Source of the DNA: Glycine soja
Taxonomy: Eukaryota; Streptophyta; Magnoliopsida; Fabales; Fabaceae
DNA length: 64,000 nucleotides
Direction of reading: 5' to 3'
NCBI RefSeq assembly: GCF_004193775.1
Contig: NC_041002.1
Location: forward strand, 13,567,472-13,631,471
Under the pieces are notes generated by a model that was not told the origin of the DNA, ran no database searches, and saw nothing but the letters and a program-made list of their open reading frames with translations. Both the position numbers and the translations under genes were made by a program. How positions within the stretch are numbered: position 1 is the stretch's first letter; the number at the start of each line of letters is the position of its first letter. Below are positions 45,124-57,248 of this stretch, one piece after another.

Positions 45124-46325
45124 AGCCAAGGAAATTTGACCGTGAAGCTGATGAATGGATAGCTAGGGAGCACGCCAAGGAAATTGCTAACAACAAGGTA
45201 TTCAAGTTTTTGCCAGCCATACCTACTTTTAACAAGTTATACTTTTTTTATATATAAAAGTACGTTTTAAATTTAATTTATTAATATATTCTTATATAAA
45301 AACAAATAAAATATATTACGTAGTTATATATATATATATATAATTATTTTAGTAAATTATGTGAAATTAGTATATAAATTTAAATTTTATTGCTGTTATG
45401 TACAGAGAGACATCTTATAATTATATTCTTAATTACAGGTACTAGTATAGTAATATTGTTATGTGTGAATATTTTGAAAACAAAAATTGACAATTTAATG
45501 GTAAGCAATATATTGTCTGAAATTGACAATTTTTTTTATTGGTTGTACTCCTCAAAGGCAAGAAAGAATTATATGCACTATATGTTGCTTTACTGGAATG
45601 CTGTTATTATTTTTTCTTTGTATTTTTTACCATCCTGTATTGTTTGGAACATTTTGTCACAGAACTTCTTATTGCAGTCTATGGACATTGTAGGCATCAG
45701 GGATACCGAGATACACAATTATCAGATAAACCTGAAAGGAAATGGTTCCTCTAGCATAACTCGACTAACTCCAAACACAAAAATGGGGCAAAATTCAGGC
45801 ATGTAAGTCATTTGAACTACATTAAATTAAGATCAATTTGTTGGTTAAGTTTCTTTCTAATAATTGTGTAATTGTCTTATTTTACAGTGGTACTGAAGTT
45901 TGTATGTATTCTTTTGTTAGCCTTGATCTCTTACTGGCTGATATTCATACCTTTTTACAGAAGGTATGTGTTGACTTTATGGTGCTAATTTGTTGAATCT
46001 CTTTTGTTGAAAAAAATAAATTACTTTGGATACATGAAACTTTTACTATGCTGCTATTTTCAATATAAATGTGTTTGATCAAACAGAAAATTATCATTGT
46101 GCCTCAGTCATGTGATAGTCCATAGAAATTATTTTCCTTTTTTTTAGTTATCACTTCTGAGCATGTAATTAAGTCCCTTCACATATGATGTCACATTTTG
46201 TTTTGATACCTCCAGGCAAAAGCCTGAAGCATTTCTACTTGGCTCTATGGAGAATGAAATGATATCTGATGGTGTTCTTGCACAAGACATAAACCAAGCA
46301 TCATCTTTTTGGCTACTACGTGAGG
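45124..46325 (+). other. Exon-like fragments of unidentified genes
   Basis: Four stretches look like exons with AG/GT edges: about 45127-45198 (RKFDREADEWIAREHAKEIA), 45680-45802 (SMDIVGIRDTEIHNYQINLK), 45889-45963 (GTEVCMYSFVSLDLLLADIH) and 46217-46322 (QKPEAFLLGSMENEMISDGV). The last three may be consecutive exons of one gene. I do not recognise the families. All are on the plus strand, like the other fragments in this element. Confidence 0.35.
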
Positions 46326-48910
46326 TTCACATTTTTCACTCCATGATTATCTTTTTTAGAAAAAAGTACTTTATCTCTTTTCAAAATTAAGCATATATCC
46401 CTGCCATGCTTTGATGTTTAGTTTTCATATTAGTGGTCTCATTACTCTTAGCTTGTTTTCTAATTTTGTAGTTAGTATTTTTACCTCTTCTGAATTCATA
46501 CTTCAGTTTTTTAAAAATCAGCAAGCTTGACCAAGTTAGGTTGGCTATACACCTTGCATTTTGAATTTTTATACCAATGTCACATTGAAGTTATTGTTAT
46601 CTACTTGCCCTTCTTATCCACTTGCTTGACTACTAAGGCTCTGGTGGCTGTTTCATCCCCAGAGAAGATTTTAATTCAAACTTTGTATATTGTTTCGTAC
46701 TTTTACTCTTTACTTGGTATGAACTTCCTGCTAAATTGTTCATATTCTTATTTTTCATATTTATGAGCCAAGCTGATCATATTTACTCTGATTTCAGTTG
46801 TTGTCATTTGACTCTTGTGGATGCTTTTTTAGTGTAGACCCTTATTGACATGGACAAAATTAACTAAATGTTTGATCATTAATTGAACATATTGAGTGGC
46901 AGAATCAGTTATTGAGTTGTAGAATGTAAATTCATTTTGTTATTTTCATAGGAGTTATTCTTATGTTTATTGTTCAGCAATGGTTTGTCATCAGTAATTA
47001 ACATTTCAGTTTAGTATGAAATTGAATTTGAGAATAGTAGAACCTTAGCACACTAAACAAATTGATCAAGTTGATAATACAATGATGAGATGCTGGATGA
47101 TGGTAGCATCATGGAAGCTGAAAAGTGAAAAGCAAAAATGATAACTAGGTAGTACTTTTACATAATTGGTGTAATTGTCAAGTTTTTTTTTCTAATTTTT
47201 GTTACTTTTTGAAACTGAAGAATATTTAGGAGAGGAAAATAAAATGTTCTGTTCTAATCATAATATAATGAATAATAAAAGAAAACTGAAGAATTGGTGT
47301 ACTTTTACAATTGATTTTTTAATTAATATTTTTAATATTTAATATAGAATTATTTAATATTTTAATAATATAAAAAAATAAAACATTAGTATAAAGATAT
47401 TGTAATTTGGATTTAATTTGATTAAGGAAACAATAATTAAAATTAAAGAAATTAGTAAAGATTGATGGGTTGGAGCTAAATTATAACTACTCACTTTTAG
47501 ATCTAATATAAGTCTTGTTTTTATAATTTTTCTGAAATTTGCAGTATTCTCACAATTTGTCAGTGTGACGATTTTTAAATTTTCAGAAATAGTTTTTAAT
47601 TGTCATAAACTGCAGATTTTTTTTACCGTGAATATGATTCTTGTCTAGCACTATCTGACAAATGAACTCATTCAATTAATAGTGTTTTCTTTGAAAGGCA
47701 ATTGAATTAATATTGTTGAGAAGATATTATTCAAGAAGTGGTGGCTTTGTACGAGATGCATGTCTGTGGCGTTTTTACTGGTTGAGGAAACGGAAATGGG
47801 TAATCAATTGAGGTAGGTATGATATCACTAATAGTTAGTCTCTCTGTTTCACGTGCTCGTGTTCCTATTTGGTACATGTATCCATTCAATGGAGCAACTT
47901 GTAGGGAATAATCTGTATGATTTTATTGATCGATTATGTTATTATGTTAACACTTTATTTATATTATTCATTACATGCTGTGTTAGATTCTCATTCTCGA
48001 CTTGATTCTCATTATATGCTGTTGTTGATACTTGGCTCTCACAACTTCCTCTTAGTTTCTCATTCTCGACTTCCATTACTTTCTAGTGGCTTCCTCTGTT
48101 TGTATTTTAAACTCATCTATTTCCATTGCTTTGTGAATTCGTGCTACAGGGTTTCCGTTTAGGCAGTTTGGCTTCGGTAAGTTTCTAACCTTCCTCTTGT
48201 TCCTTTGACTTTTGTTCTCTTGCTTTTTATTTGCTGATATAATATAGAGAAGAGCACATTTTGATCTCTCACATGATATAAGTATATAAATATTTTAGCA
48301 TGATAAGAAAAATATATAATATATTTTAGCCAAACTGAATAACAATATAATATGATTACTTTGAAATTATTCAAAAAAATAAATATCTTGTTTTCTTATC
48401 GGCATGATGAACAACTGTATAAATTGGGGGATAGCAATTAATTAATCATTAGTTATACCATGAAAAATAGTATTTTTATATTTTTACAATCTGTCTAATT
48501 GAGTTAATTAGTTAAGTTGAAGACTTGTATAAGATATGGTTAAGTTGAAAAATAGTACTTTTTGTTGAAGTGCATGAATTAATTTATAACAACATGAATA
48601 AATATCTTAAGTAATTAAATTAAATATGGGGGCCAGTTAGCAAAAGAGAATGAGGATGATGTAAGTAATTAAGTATCTTGTTTTTGATGATGACAAATGT
48701 TTTTTTCTTCTTTTTCTTAATTTGTAATGAGAAATTGTGTGTATGGCTTGATTAAAGTAGTTAAAAAAAGGGGAAAAGAAAACGGGAAGCACAAGTTAGC
48801 TTTGTTAGTTCTTGTTGATGGATGTGATTGATTGCGTGAATGGGCTAAGTACCTATTTTGAAATGAAATGATTAGGTATTGAGACAGGAGATTTAGAAAA
48901 AAAAAATGAT
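46326..48910. other. AT-rich DNA, possibly introns of captured fragments
   Basis: No conserved coding sequence is recognised. About 47702-47815 (cttgttgagaag... atgggtaatcaattgagg) may hold a short exon, but it is not identified. Confidence 0.3.
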
Positions 48911-49452
48911 TTGTTTCCACATATTCTAAGAGACGAGCCAGTGGCAAGGCTTTATGAGCTTGGGAAGGTACTTAATCTAAACACAGCTTTACTTTTGTCT
49001 GATAATTTTTTATTTATAATAATATTTCTATTCATAGTCAAAATAGTTCGAATGAATCTCTGTTCTTGACCTGAATGATCCAAATCCTTCCAGGAAAATG
49101 CACATAACTTCATAGTCAAAATTCACTGTGCTTATTATTCTCATTCAGTGGCTGGTGGACCATGAATTGTTTATTGTTCTTGGAAGTTAATGTTGCTTTT
49201 TGGATATAATGCTAGTGGTTATTTGGAGAGGACATTCTTGAGTCCTGCATCCATGAGGGCAATCAATCTTATTCGTAAATGAATGGAGGATGCTGGTTTG
49301 AGAACGTTAGCCTTCTAACTTGTTCAACTCTGAATAATTTTTCTGAGGACATGACAGATGCTTTTGTTGTTATTTGCAGTTGGGTGGACCAAATGGGAAA
49401 TGTACATGGTCGTGTTGATGGAGCTAAAGCTTTATTGATTGGATCTCACATG
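48911..49452 (+). pseudogene. AAH: Allantoate deiminase (amidohydrolase) fragment
   Basis: Three exons match the N-terminal part of plant allantoate deiminase, the ureide-breakdown enzyme of the ER. They are 48911-48967 (LRDEPVARLYELGK, good GT donor), about 49201-49302 (GYLERTFLSPASMRAINLIR K*MEDAGLRT) and 49380-49452 (WVDQMGNVHGRVDG AKALLIGSHM, cag acceptor and GTAAGG donor). A TGA replaces the Trp codon in RKWMEDAG, and about five residues (ANENAE-like) are missing before ALLIGSHM. The acceptor of the second exon is damaged. Metal-binding and later exons are absent. The fragment ends just before the CACTA subterminal repeats. Confidence 0.85.
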
Positions 49453-49539
49453 GTAAGGCATTTATTCCTGCAATTTATGTAAAAACAAAATTGAAGTTTT
49501 CCTTGACAATAATGATGATCTATTTTAATGATGAATACT

Positions 49540-49918
49540 AGGACGGTTCTTATCTGAACCATCTTAGAAAGTGAACATTCTAAGACAATTATTAGTTAAT
49601 GACCGTCTTAGAAAGTACACTTTCTAAGACAGTCGTTGGTTGAACGTCTTAGAAAGTCTTAAAAAGGGTACTTTCTAAGACAGTGGATTTTCCAAGACGG
49701 TTGTTAGCTAACGATTGTCTTAGAAAATATATTTTCTAAGACGGTATCAACTAACAACTGTCTTAGAAAGATACTCTTTCTAAGATGGTTGTCAGATGGT
49801 TGTTTTATAACCGTTGTTAAAAGTCTCATGTTTTTAACAATGTTAATTATAAAGACGATTTATAATCATTGTTGAATGCGTATTTTAACCGTCGTTACAT
49901 GTCTTTTTTGCAGTAGTG
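49540..49918. repeat. CACTA right subterminal repeat array and tip
   Basis: Alternating CTTTCTAAGACGGTT and CCGTCTTAGAAAG motifs fill about 260 bp. They are followed by AACCGTCGTTACATG and the tip TTTTTTGCAGTAGTG. This is the proposed right end of the element starting at 40576. Confidence 0.8.
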
Positions 49919-49921
49919 TTT

Positions 49922-52900
49922 TGTGAAGTTATGACACTGTATATTGTCAATTTATCTAGCAAAGTTTGTTTTTGTGAAGTTATTCCTGATGCAAGATGAT
50001 ATTGCTTTTGAGATAATGTTTTTATTTTGTGATGATGCATGGGAGAAGTTTAGCTATGATTAAAACCATCTGATCACAATTTTGAAGAAAAAGGATGTTG
50101 ATTTGGGTGTCATTTTTTTTGGATGCACTTAAAAGCCTTTTGATGTAGTTTAATAATTATTGTTCCTTAATGCTACTTATATATGCATGGGTAGATGATG
50201 TATGGGTTTTCTTTTGTCTTTATGAGAATTACACTGAAGTGATAACAGGATGTTGATTAGCTTTTCAAAGTTTTTAGTGGTAGAAAGCCTGTAAGTTTGA
50301 TTAATTGTTATATCCTCATTTCACAATTATCATTTGTGCCACTACTTATGATTGTGATGCTAATTTCTATTCAAGTCTTCTTCATATCACTGTTCATCTC
50401 TTGCAACAAATGTTCAGAGTGTGATTCCTTCTCGATTAGTTAGGAAGAGTGCTTATCTGACACACCCTATATGTATATCCCTCTTTGTAAACTTTTAATT
50501 CATATGATTACATTATGGAAGCTTACTTCAGTTTTATTCCTTAGGTACATGCATAGGCTAAAATCAAAAGATCTCTCAATATGCCACAATATGATCCTAC
50601 TGGGATCTTGTATAATGAAGCCGAATGCTACAAACTGAAATGATGCTTGCGCTGTGACATGGCCCAACTTTACCGATGTATACCCTTTTGCACCGATTGA
50701 CCAAAACTAAAGGTTATCAGGTAATTCGATGATTAAATAATGATTCAAAGAAATTCAGATATATACTTTTGTGCCTGTAATATCTGATAGAAATTGTGCT
50801 TTCTGTGGCTAAACAAGCATATCTGGTATTAGGAAATGTTCAACAATTTGAGTGAACTGTTGCTGGACAAATTCTCCTTACATAGCCGACTGGTGGTTAT
50901 TCGTGCACATTATTTAATTTGGTATGTTTAACTTGGATCACTATGATAATTTATCAGGAAATTTATGTTTCTTCTGATTTAATTTACTCTTAGGATATAT
51001 ATAAAGCTTTTTGTTGGTATTTATCATTGTATTTTCATTTCAGCCAATTGTAGATATCCTCATTTGTGCCATTTAGTGGAGTTTCAAGCTGAAGCTCTTG
51101 ACCGATTGACAAGTGATGATCCTGGAGGAAAGGTATTTCAAGTTTATATGTTGTGCATTAAAATGAAAGAATGCACGTCAGAAGGAAAAAAAAAACTAGA
51201 TTTATTTTATTCTATTATTCTTATGGGAAACAAGATCAAATTAATTAGGACCCAAACCTAAGTTTACTGCATCTTAGACTACTAGGAAAATAATTTATAA
51301 TTTTCTGCAAATCCTTGTGGATTGTTTAAGCAAGAATATGATTTAATTATTCTTACTAATGTATGTAATGTTAGTACAATATATGTAAAAATAGGATTCT
51401 ACAGAAATGCTTCTTTCATTCTTTTGTACAATTGGTACTCTGTTTGTGCATGGAAATAGGAAAAAACAAGAGCTCCTAATTAAAAAAAATTCAACATGGA
51501 TCAAACCGACTCTAAATGAAAAATAATAAAATATATTAAAAGAGTTGGCTAAAGTGACAAAAACAAAAAACTAAAAATAAAAAATATTAAGATAAATATT
51601 GAGTCAACTTAATAGACAAACAAAAATTGAATATAAAACATTAATCACATTAAAGTTGGGAAAACCGACTCTATATGAAAAAACAATAAATTATAAAAAT
51701 ATTAATGGTAGTGCCAAATCATGTTCACGACAGTTGTTCTATTAGCGTAAACGACACTATAAAGCGACCACTAACAAAAATGGATGCCAACAAAATCAGC
51801 TTCCAGTATTTTAGAGTCCAAGTGGTAGACAACACAAATCCAACGCTTAAGAGTGAGTTTTCCTCTTTAAAGTCAACTTTCGGCTTATCCTAAAACGTTG
51901 TTTTCTTATTGTTATTTTGGGCAGGCTAGCGAGCTGATCTGTTGGGTCCCACTATATATATATGAGGAGGGCTGTGTAAATTTTTGTCAAAACTGAACAA
52001 TAACAAAGTGATCTAATGATTCATATTTTTTGAATTATTTATGTTATGTCGAATTTAGTTTATACAAATGAGATGGGAAATAATTTTAAATTAATATAAA
52101 ATTTTATATATGTGATTCATGTGAAAGAAAATTTAATCTAAAAGTGAGTTTTAAAAAAAATTATTTAATTAAAAGGTATAAAATCGTATAATGATTGTTT
52201 AGTTACATTGATGTAATTTGATCCCTCCACTATCTATCTCTCTATTTATTTATGTATAAGGTGCCCAAGGAAGGAGGGGAAAGCTTACCACCCTATATTT
52301 TATGTATGGACCAGCCCAAATTTTATATTAAATTTTATATAAGTAACAATTTTTTATTTATTTTTACATTGGTGAATAAAAAAAAAACTAATAGAATAAT
52401 TTATCTACATATGTCATGATTAACTTTTTTTTCCCATTCTTAATTGTGTGTAAAATGCTGCAAAGTTGTGCTTCCAGATTGAGAGAATATAAAAAAAATA
52501 AAAATAAAATAAAATCTTGCAAAGAGATCTTAGTCTTAAGATTTGATCTTGTTAAGATCCATTATTGAAGTAGGATGTTGAATTTTCATGTGGAGATGTA
52601 GTTCTTGTAAAAGAACCATCAAGATTTGTATTTATTTTTTTAAAAAAAATTGATTTTTTACTCTCTTTCCGCAAAATTGAAAGAAATACCTAGTAATGTA
52701 ACAATGGGATCTTTTATTAAAAATGATGTTAAAATATTATGAATGAAATAAGCCTAACAAACTTATTAACAAAAAAGTTAACCTAAATATTTAGGTTAAA
52801 AAAAACTAACCTAAATTTCAAATTAATAAAGCTAAGAAAAAGAAACTATAACCCAAATCTTGCCTAACATAACTTAAATTATAAAAAAAAAGGAGTAAAC
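49922..52900. other. AT-rich intergenic DNA with one exon-like fragment
   Basis: An exon-like stretch at about 51050-51132 reads CRYPHLCHLVEFQAEALDRL TSDDPGGK between AG and GTATTT; family not recognised. About 50582-50640 ([20 protein letters not shown]) may be another. A short imperfect repeat containing aaccgactcta occurs near 51507 and 51664. The remainder is AT-rich; the last few hundred bases are the 3' flank of the GATA gene. Confidence 0.3.
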
Positions 52901-53524
52901 TTAACTAAGGTGGTTTCTCATTTTCATTATCTCTTTATGAACATTTGAATGCTTGCTTACATCAAACGTTGGACTATCTGCAGGTCTATACTCTGGATAT
53001 AACTTCCCTGCCTTGAATCGTATACCACAAGCATTGCACAGAGTATTTCGCCCAAAAGGACCGGTTCTCCATTGAGGAGTTTTTATGGCGTCACAATGAC
53101 TACATCTTCTCTCCCAGATCCTAGCATCCTTGTGACCACATCTTTTCTCCCAGATCTTAGCATCCCTCCCACTCTGTGTCGAATTCAGAAAATCAATTTT
53201 GCACTTGGACAATGATCGAGCCGCTATGTTTTTTGTTTTCAAGATCTTAGTTTGAGACTTCTCAGCAGCTAAATTTGACTCGTCGTCTAGCCGCGTTAAT
53301 AGAGACATATGATTAGCTTGGTTATTTGACACATCAGTGAATGATTTCCTCTCCGTTTTATCCTTTTCAGGTTGTTCCAATCTTTCCTTTTCACTCTCCC
53401 AAGGGGTAGAAAACATGGAATCAATTGAATCCATGCCTTCCCAATTCATCATTCCCAAACATTCTAATGAGTCCTGAGGGACACAAAGTGGGTGTTCTAG
53501 GAACCCATAATTTGCGATAACCAT
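52901..53524 (-). CDS. GATA-type zinc-finger transcription factor, 207 aa
   Basis: A single uninterrupted frame begins at ATG in a good context (CACCATGG) and ends near the window-plus start aggtggtttctca. The class IV zinc finger is complete: Cys141, Cys144, Cys163, Cys166 (C-X2-C-X18-C-X2-C) with [10 protein letters not shown] and [15 protein letters not shown], then the basic tail [12 protein letters not shown] and a [13 protein letters not shown] helix. This matches plant subfamily-A GATA factors, which bind WGATAR sites in light- and nitrogen-responsive promoters. The N-terminus is acidic. Oddities: a 36-bp tandem duplication just before the finger repeats [12 protein letters not shown] as [12 protein letters not shown], and no intron is visible although relatives usually have one. 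GIRF replaces the common GVRY/GVRF. It is the only apparently intact protein gene here, but expression is unproven. Confidence 0.8.
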   Translation of the reverse strand: MVIANYGFLEHPLCVPQDSLECLGMMNWEGMDSIDSMFSTPWESEKERLEQPEKDKTERKSFTDVSNNQANHMSLLTRLDDESNLAAEKSQTKILKTKNIAARSLSKCKIDFLNSTQSGRDAKIWEKRCGHKDARIWERRCSHCDAIKTPQWRTGPFGRNTLCNACGIRFKAGKLYPEYRPADSPTFDVSKHSNVHKEIMKMRNHLS

Positions 53525-53606
53525 GGTGTAAACAATGCTCTTATAAAGTAATACTCCTGATAGATAGATAAGGGACTAGTAACTTGTTAAAGATAATCAA
53601 TATTTC

Positions 53607-53616
53607 ATTTATATAG
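53607..53616 (-). promoter_or_regulatory. TATA box of the GATA gene
   Basis: The minus strand reads CTATATAAAT about 83-92 bp upstream of the ATG at 53524, allowing a 5' UTR of roughly 55-60 nt. No other TATA candidate is as well placed. Confidence 0.5.
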
Positions 53617-54624
53617 ACACCTACGTCCAAGTATTATTCATATGCTTCACGTTAGAATATATTATTTAGTTTTGAATTTTGAATACACAATCAGTTTGTC
53701 TCATCTCTTTCTTAGTGTTTAAGATTTTATTAATCTTAACGAGGAAAGTTTTACGTATACTGAACCACTAAAATATTTACACGTCATTATTTTAATAAAT
53801 TTACATTGAATCGTAGTCTCTAGAATTTTCTTGTAGCTATATGAATTCAAGTCTAAAAGTATATTTATCAAATCTCCTTAGAAAATTTTTCAGTTTTTAA
53901 TGTTTTAAAGTATATATCTTTATCAAATCTCTTTGATATATTATTCTGTTTTTAATGTCTGAACGCATCCTTATCAAATATTTTTTATATGTATTATTCA
54001 GTTTTTAGTTTTTGATAAACATTAAGATGCATTGTTTTTTCTTCTTATGCATCCATTCTCTACGTAGATGATATTTTATTTTAATCTTTCTTTTAAATTA
54101 TTTTACTCAAACCAAAACAATAAACTAACAAGAACTCAGTTTGTTGATAAGAAGATGATGAGCTTTTATCATAATCCAATGTTTTATCCACACAAAACTT
54201 GATTAGCTTTGAGACAATTATTTTCTCCTTTTTTATAAAGTCTGCATTTAATTTAATTTTTAAAAAGTATGAATTTTTTTTAAGAAAATGTAATTTTACT
54301 AAATTATACCTTGTTTATATGTTGATACTTTTCTTAAAAATATATATAAAAAACTATATAAAGTTTTTAAATTATATGAATAATAATTATTTAATTTTTA
54401 ATATGTTGGTTAATAATATGATTTAAATTTACGTAAATTTACATCACCATCACCAGGGCAGTGGGCACCAAAAACAATTGCCAGCGAGAGGACGAGTAGA
54501 TTGTTGGTCAACCGCTAGCAAAATGACAAATGTAATCGTTGGACTTGGAAGATAATTGGGCCATGAGTAGATTAGGTCAAAAGAAAGGCCCATTAATTGG
54601 AATTTGAAAACCTAGGTGATAATT
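53617..54624. other. AT-rich DNA upstream of the GATA gene
   Basis: It holds the presumed promoter of the minus-strand GATA gene on its left side; otherwise nothing is recognised. Confidence 0.35.
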
Positions 54625-57248
54625 GTGAAATTTGAGTTTAATTGAAGTCAATTTTGATTAAAAATGATTAGAATTTTTCTATTTTACTATTGTTTTAATA
54701 GAATAATGAGGATTGGGCTAGAACTGTTAAAGAAGCCCAAAGGCACGCTTAGTGTGATTTCACGCTATGTGCGTGATCATCGCCATACCCACTAAACCTA
54801 GAAGGGTGTACTTAGTGCGATGTTACGTGAATTTTAAGCTACCTTAGGCCTTTTAAGCCTATTAAAAGAGTAGGAAGCAAAGGAGAAAGACACCGAAATT
54901 CAGAACTCTCTGTTGAATACATCCAAAGTCTGAGCATTTCTAATAGGGAAACCCTCCATCTTTAGCCATTTTCCCCTTCTCCATCATTAGCCATCCCTCT
55001 TCTTCATCCATCCCCATCAACCCCTAAAATGTAAAGCCTCTCATGGCGGCCATGAGGGGCTAAACCCCATTGTTGGGAGCCTAACAGCCAATGCCCTTGT
55101 AATGTAATTTTTCCTTACTATGTATTGAATGCAGTGCCAATTTTTATTATTTCTTTCCTGCGCTTTATTGTCATTATTATGGTCTGGTCATCCATACATC
55201 AGTTTAGGAATTAGGCATTTGGAAGTGTTTAATTTCTAAGGAACTGGGAAAGGGCATCTAAACAAATCATTGGTAGGGATAGAGTGGTATTGTTTAGCCT
55301 ATGCATACATCTCTAAACTTCATTCAATTTACTGTTTTATCTCTGCAAAGAGATTTGGGAGAGAGGATAAATAAATTATGCTCTTCAACGTGAGGGATCA
55401 GGGCTGAGTATCATAGTAGATGTGAGTGAAAATTGGAATAGTATTAAATAGAGAAACACATTAATATTGCATCACGGGTAGTTAGGCATGCTAGGCCCCA
55501 ACATATTTAAATTCTGAAGTCATCTTTTGCATTCAAACTTGTCTGCTTTTCTTGTCTTTTACTTTTTATTCTTTTTTTCTTATCTCTATTATAATTCTTT
55601 ATCTCTTGCTTACAGATTGGGTATACATAAACTCAAGTACAAACAAAGTTCCTGTGAATTAGACACTCGGACTTTTGAGTAAACTTTACTACTTGAGACA
55701 ATTTGATATACTTGACAATGAGTTAACAAGTTTTTAGTGTCGTTGTTGGGGACTCTGTCCTTTATACTTGGTTGTTGGATATTTCAATTTAAAAACAATC
55801 AGTTCTTATCGTTTAAATTTTTTATTTGATTTTTTTTACAAAAAAAATATATTTTTTAATTTTTCTTTATTCACTCTTATAATTTTTTCAAAAAAAAAAA
55901 GAGAAGAAGTATCTTTTACTTGTGAGACTATGCTTGCAGGGAGGAACCATAGAAGAACTTGATCCATGGAAGATATTTTGAGTAGTATGCTTAGGAATTA
56001 AAGGCTTCTTAGTAACCAATTAAAGAGGTTGTTTGAGCATGTTGAAATCATGCAATTAAGGTCATTCACCCACCACCAGTAAATTGTGATTTTTGTTGAG
56101 GAGAGCATTTCAATGATAGTTGTCATCTCTACTGCATGGAAAATTCTTGGTGGGAGCAAGAGTTACACCCTTACAATCAATATGAAGAAGAAAGACATTC
56201 TAATATTGAGAATGTGTTGATGAAATTCATGGAAACATTTAAAGCTAACTTCAAAATGCAATTAAAAATCTAGAGATTTAGGTTGGTAAGCTAGCAAAAG
56301 AAGTGGCTGAAATACCTTTTTTAGTCACAAGGGAAGAAAACTTTGTAGAGGTTAAAGCTCATGAGGAAAGTCTTGTAGAAGAGTATGATTCAAAAGAAAA
56401 AGGAGATGAGAGAACACAACAACAGTGGGAGAAATGCTCACAAGTAGAAATTCAACAAGAAAGCATTCTCTAAGTCAATATCCCTCCTCAACTAATTGGC
56501 AAGGAAGAAAGGCACATAGAAAGTGATAAATCTTTTTAAGTGTCATTCTCCCCTTGATCATCGACACTTCTCTTGCAATGATATGGAAGGCATTTCAGGG
56601 ATACATGAGTTTCATGAAGTCTCTAGCTAAGAAGAGAAAATGCAAGGAAGATGTGTTCTATGTGACCTTCATACCACCTTGAAGGCATCTGACCTGTCAA
56701 GATAGTGATGTTAAAGAAGCCCTTACTGGGAAACAACCCAAGATTTCTTACTTTATCTCTCTTTTAGTTAATTGCATTGTGTGTTTTCTATTATTTCTTA
56801 GGATGGTTGTGTTCAATTTCTTTCAATAATAATGTGTGTTTGCCTTAGCTCTAGGGGGTTAAGAAAACTGTAGGAATGTCTTGCAGGAGTGAAATGATAT
56901 GAAGTGACTAGATGTTTACTGATGAAAGCTTGTTTGTGAAGCTTCAATAGAGGTTGGATCATTGAGCTTCAATGAGGTCCTTCAATGGTGATTTTCCATC
57001 ATGGAGATGTAGCAGAAGATAAAGGAGAGGAGGTGTCATCCACTAGGGAATAAGCCATGGAAGAAGCAATTTCACCACCAAGAGAGTGCCTTGGATAAGA
57101 AGCTTAGAGAGGAAGCTTCAATGGAGGAAAAAAAGAGAGAGGGGGGGAGGGCACGAAATTGAAGAAGGAAAAGAGGGAGACAAGTTGAACTTTGAAGTGT
57201 GTCTCACAAGACTCTCATTCATCAAAGTTACAACAAGTGTTACATATG
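54625..57248 (+). mobile_element. Decayed Athila-like gypsy element
   Basis: An LTR-like region (about 54625-55735) has degenerate GCTTAGTG-type motifs and an R-region start with aattcagaactctctg. A degenerate primer-binding site AGTGTCGTTGTTGGGGACTC (55736-55755) aligns with TGGCGCCGTTGCCGGGGA. A decayed gag follows. It ends where the LTR at 57249 begins. It is older than the related element at 19126-20919, judged by motif decay. Confidence 0.55.
55960..56475 (+). pseudogene. Athila-like gag remnant
   Basis: Recognisable pieces are PPVNCDFC followed by EHFNDSCHLYCMEN (the CDFC.G.H...C knuckle of legume gypsy gag), PYNQYEEERHSNIENVLMKF, and LEI*VGKLAKEVAEIPFLVT, matching the usual LEIQVGQLAKQ. 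Frames shift and stops are frequent. Confidence 0.6.

Larger units (their letters stand above)
40576..49918. mobile_element. Candidate gene-capturing CACTA element (Pack-CACTA)
   Basis: The left tip CACTACTAAAAAAGA and the right tip, which reversed reads CACTACTGCAAAAAAGACA, are alike apart from a 2-bp indel. Both are followed inward by CGTCTTAGAAAG-type subterminal repeats. TTT precedes the left tip (40573-40575) and follows the right tip (49919-49921), a CACTA-length 3-bp duplication. The 9343-bp interior has no transposase. It holds a Mutator-like fold-back element and exon fragments of at least four host genes, all on the plus strand and with introns. Gene-bearing CACTA elements are known in soybean (Tgm-Express1). 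The TTT duplication is weak in this T-rich DNA, so the pairing of ends is inference. Confidence 0.5.

Noticed and set aside
40576..49918. Helitron as the carrier of the gene fragments
   Set aside because: I could not find a convincing TC start and hairpin-CTRR end, whereas CACTA tips and a 3-bp flank repeat are visible; not excluded.
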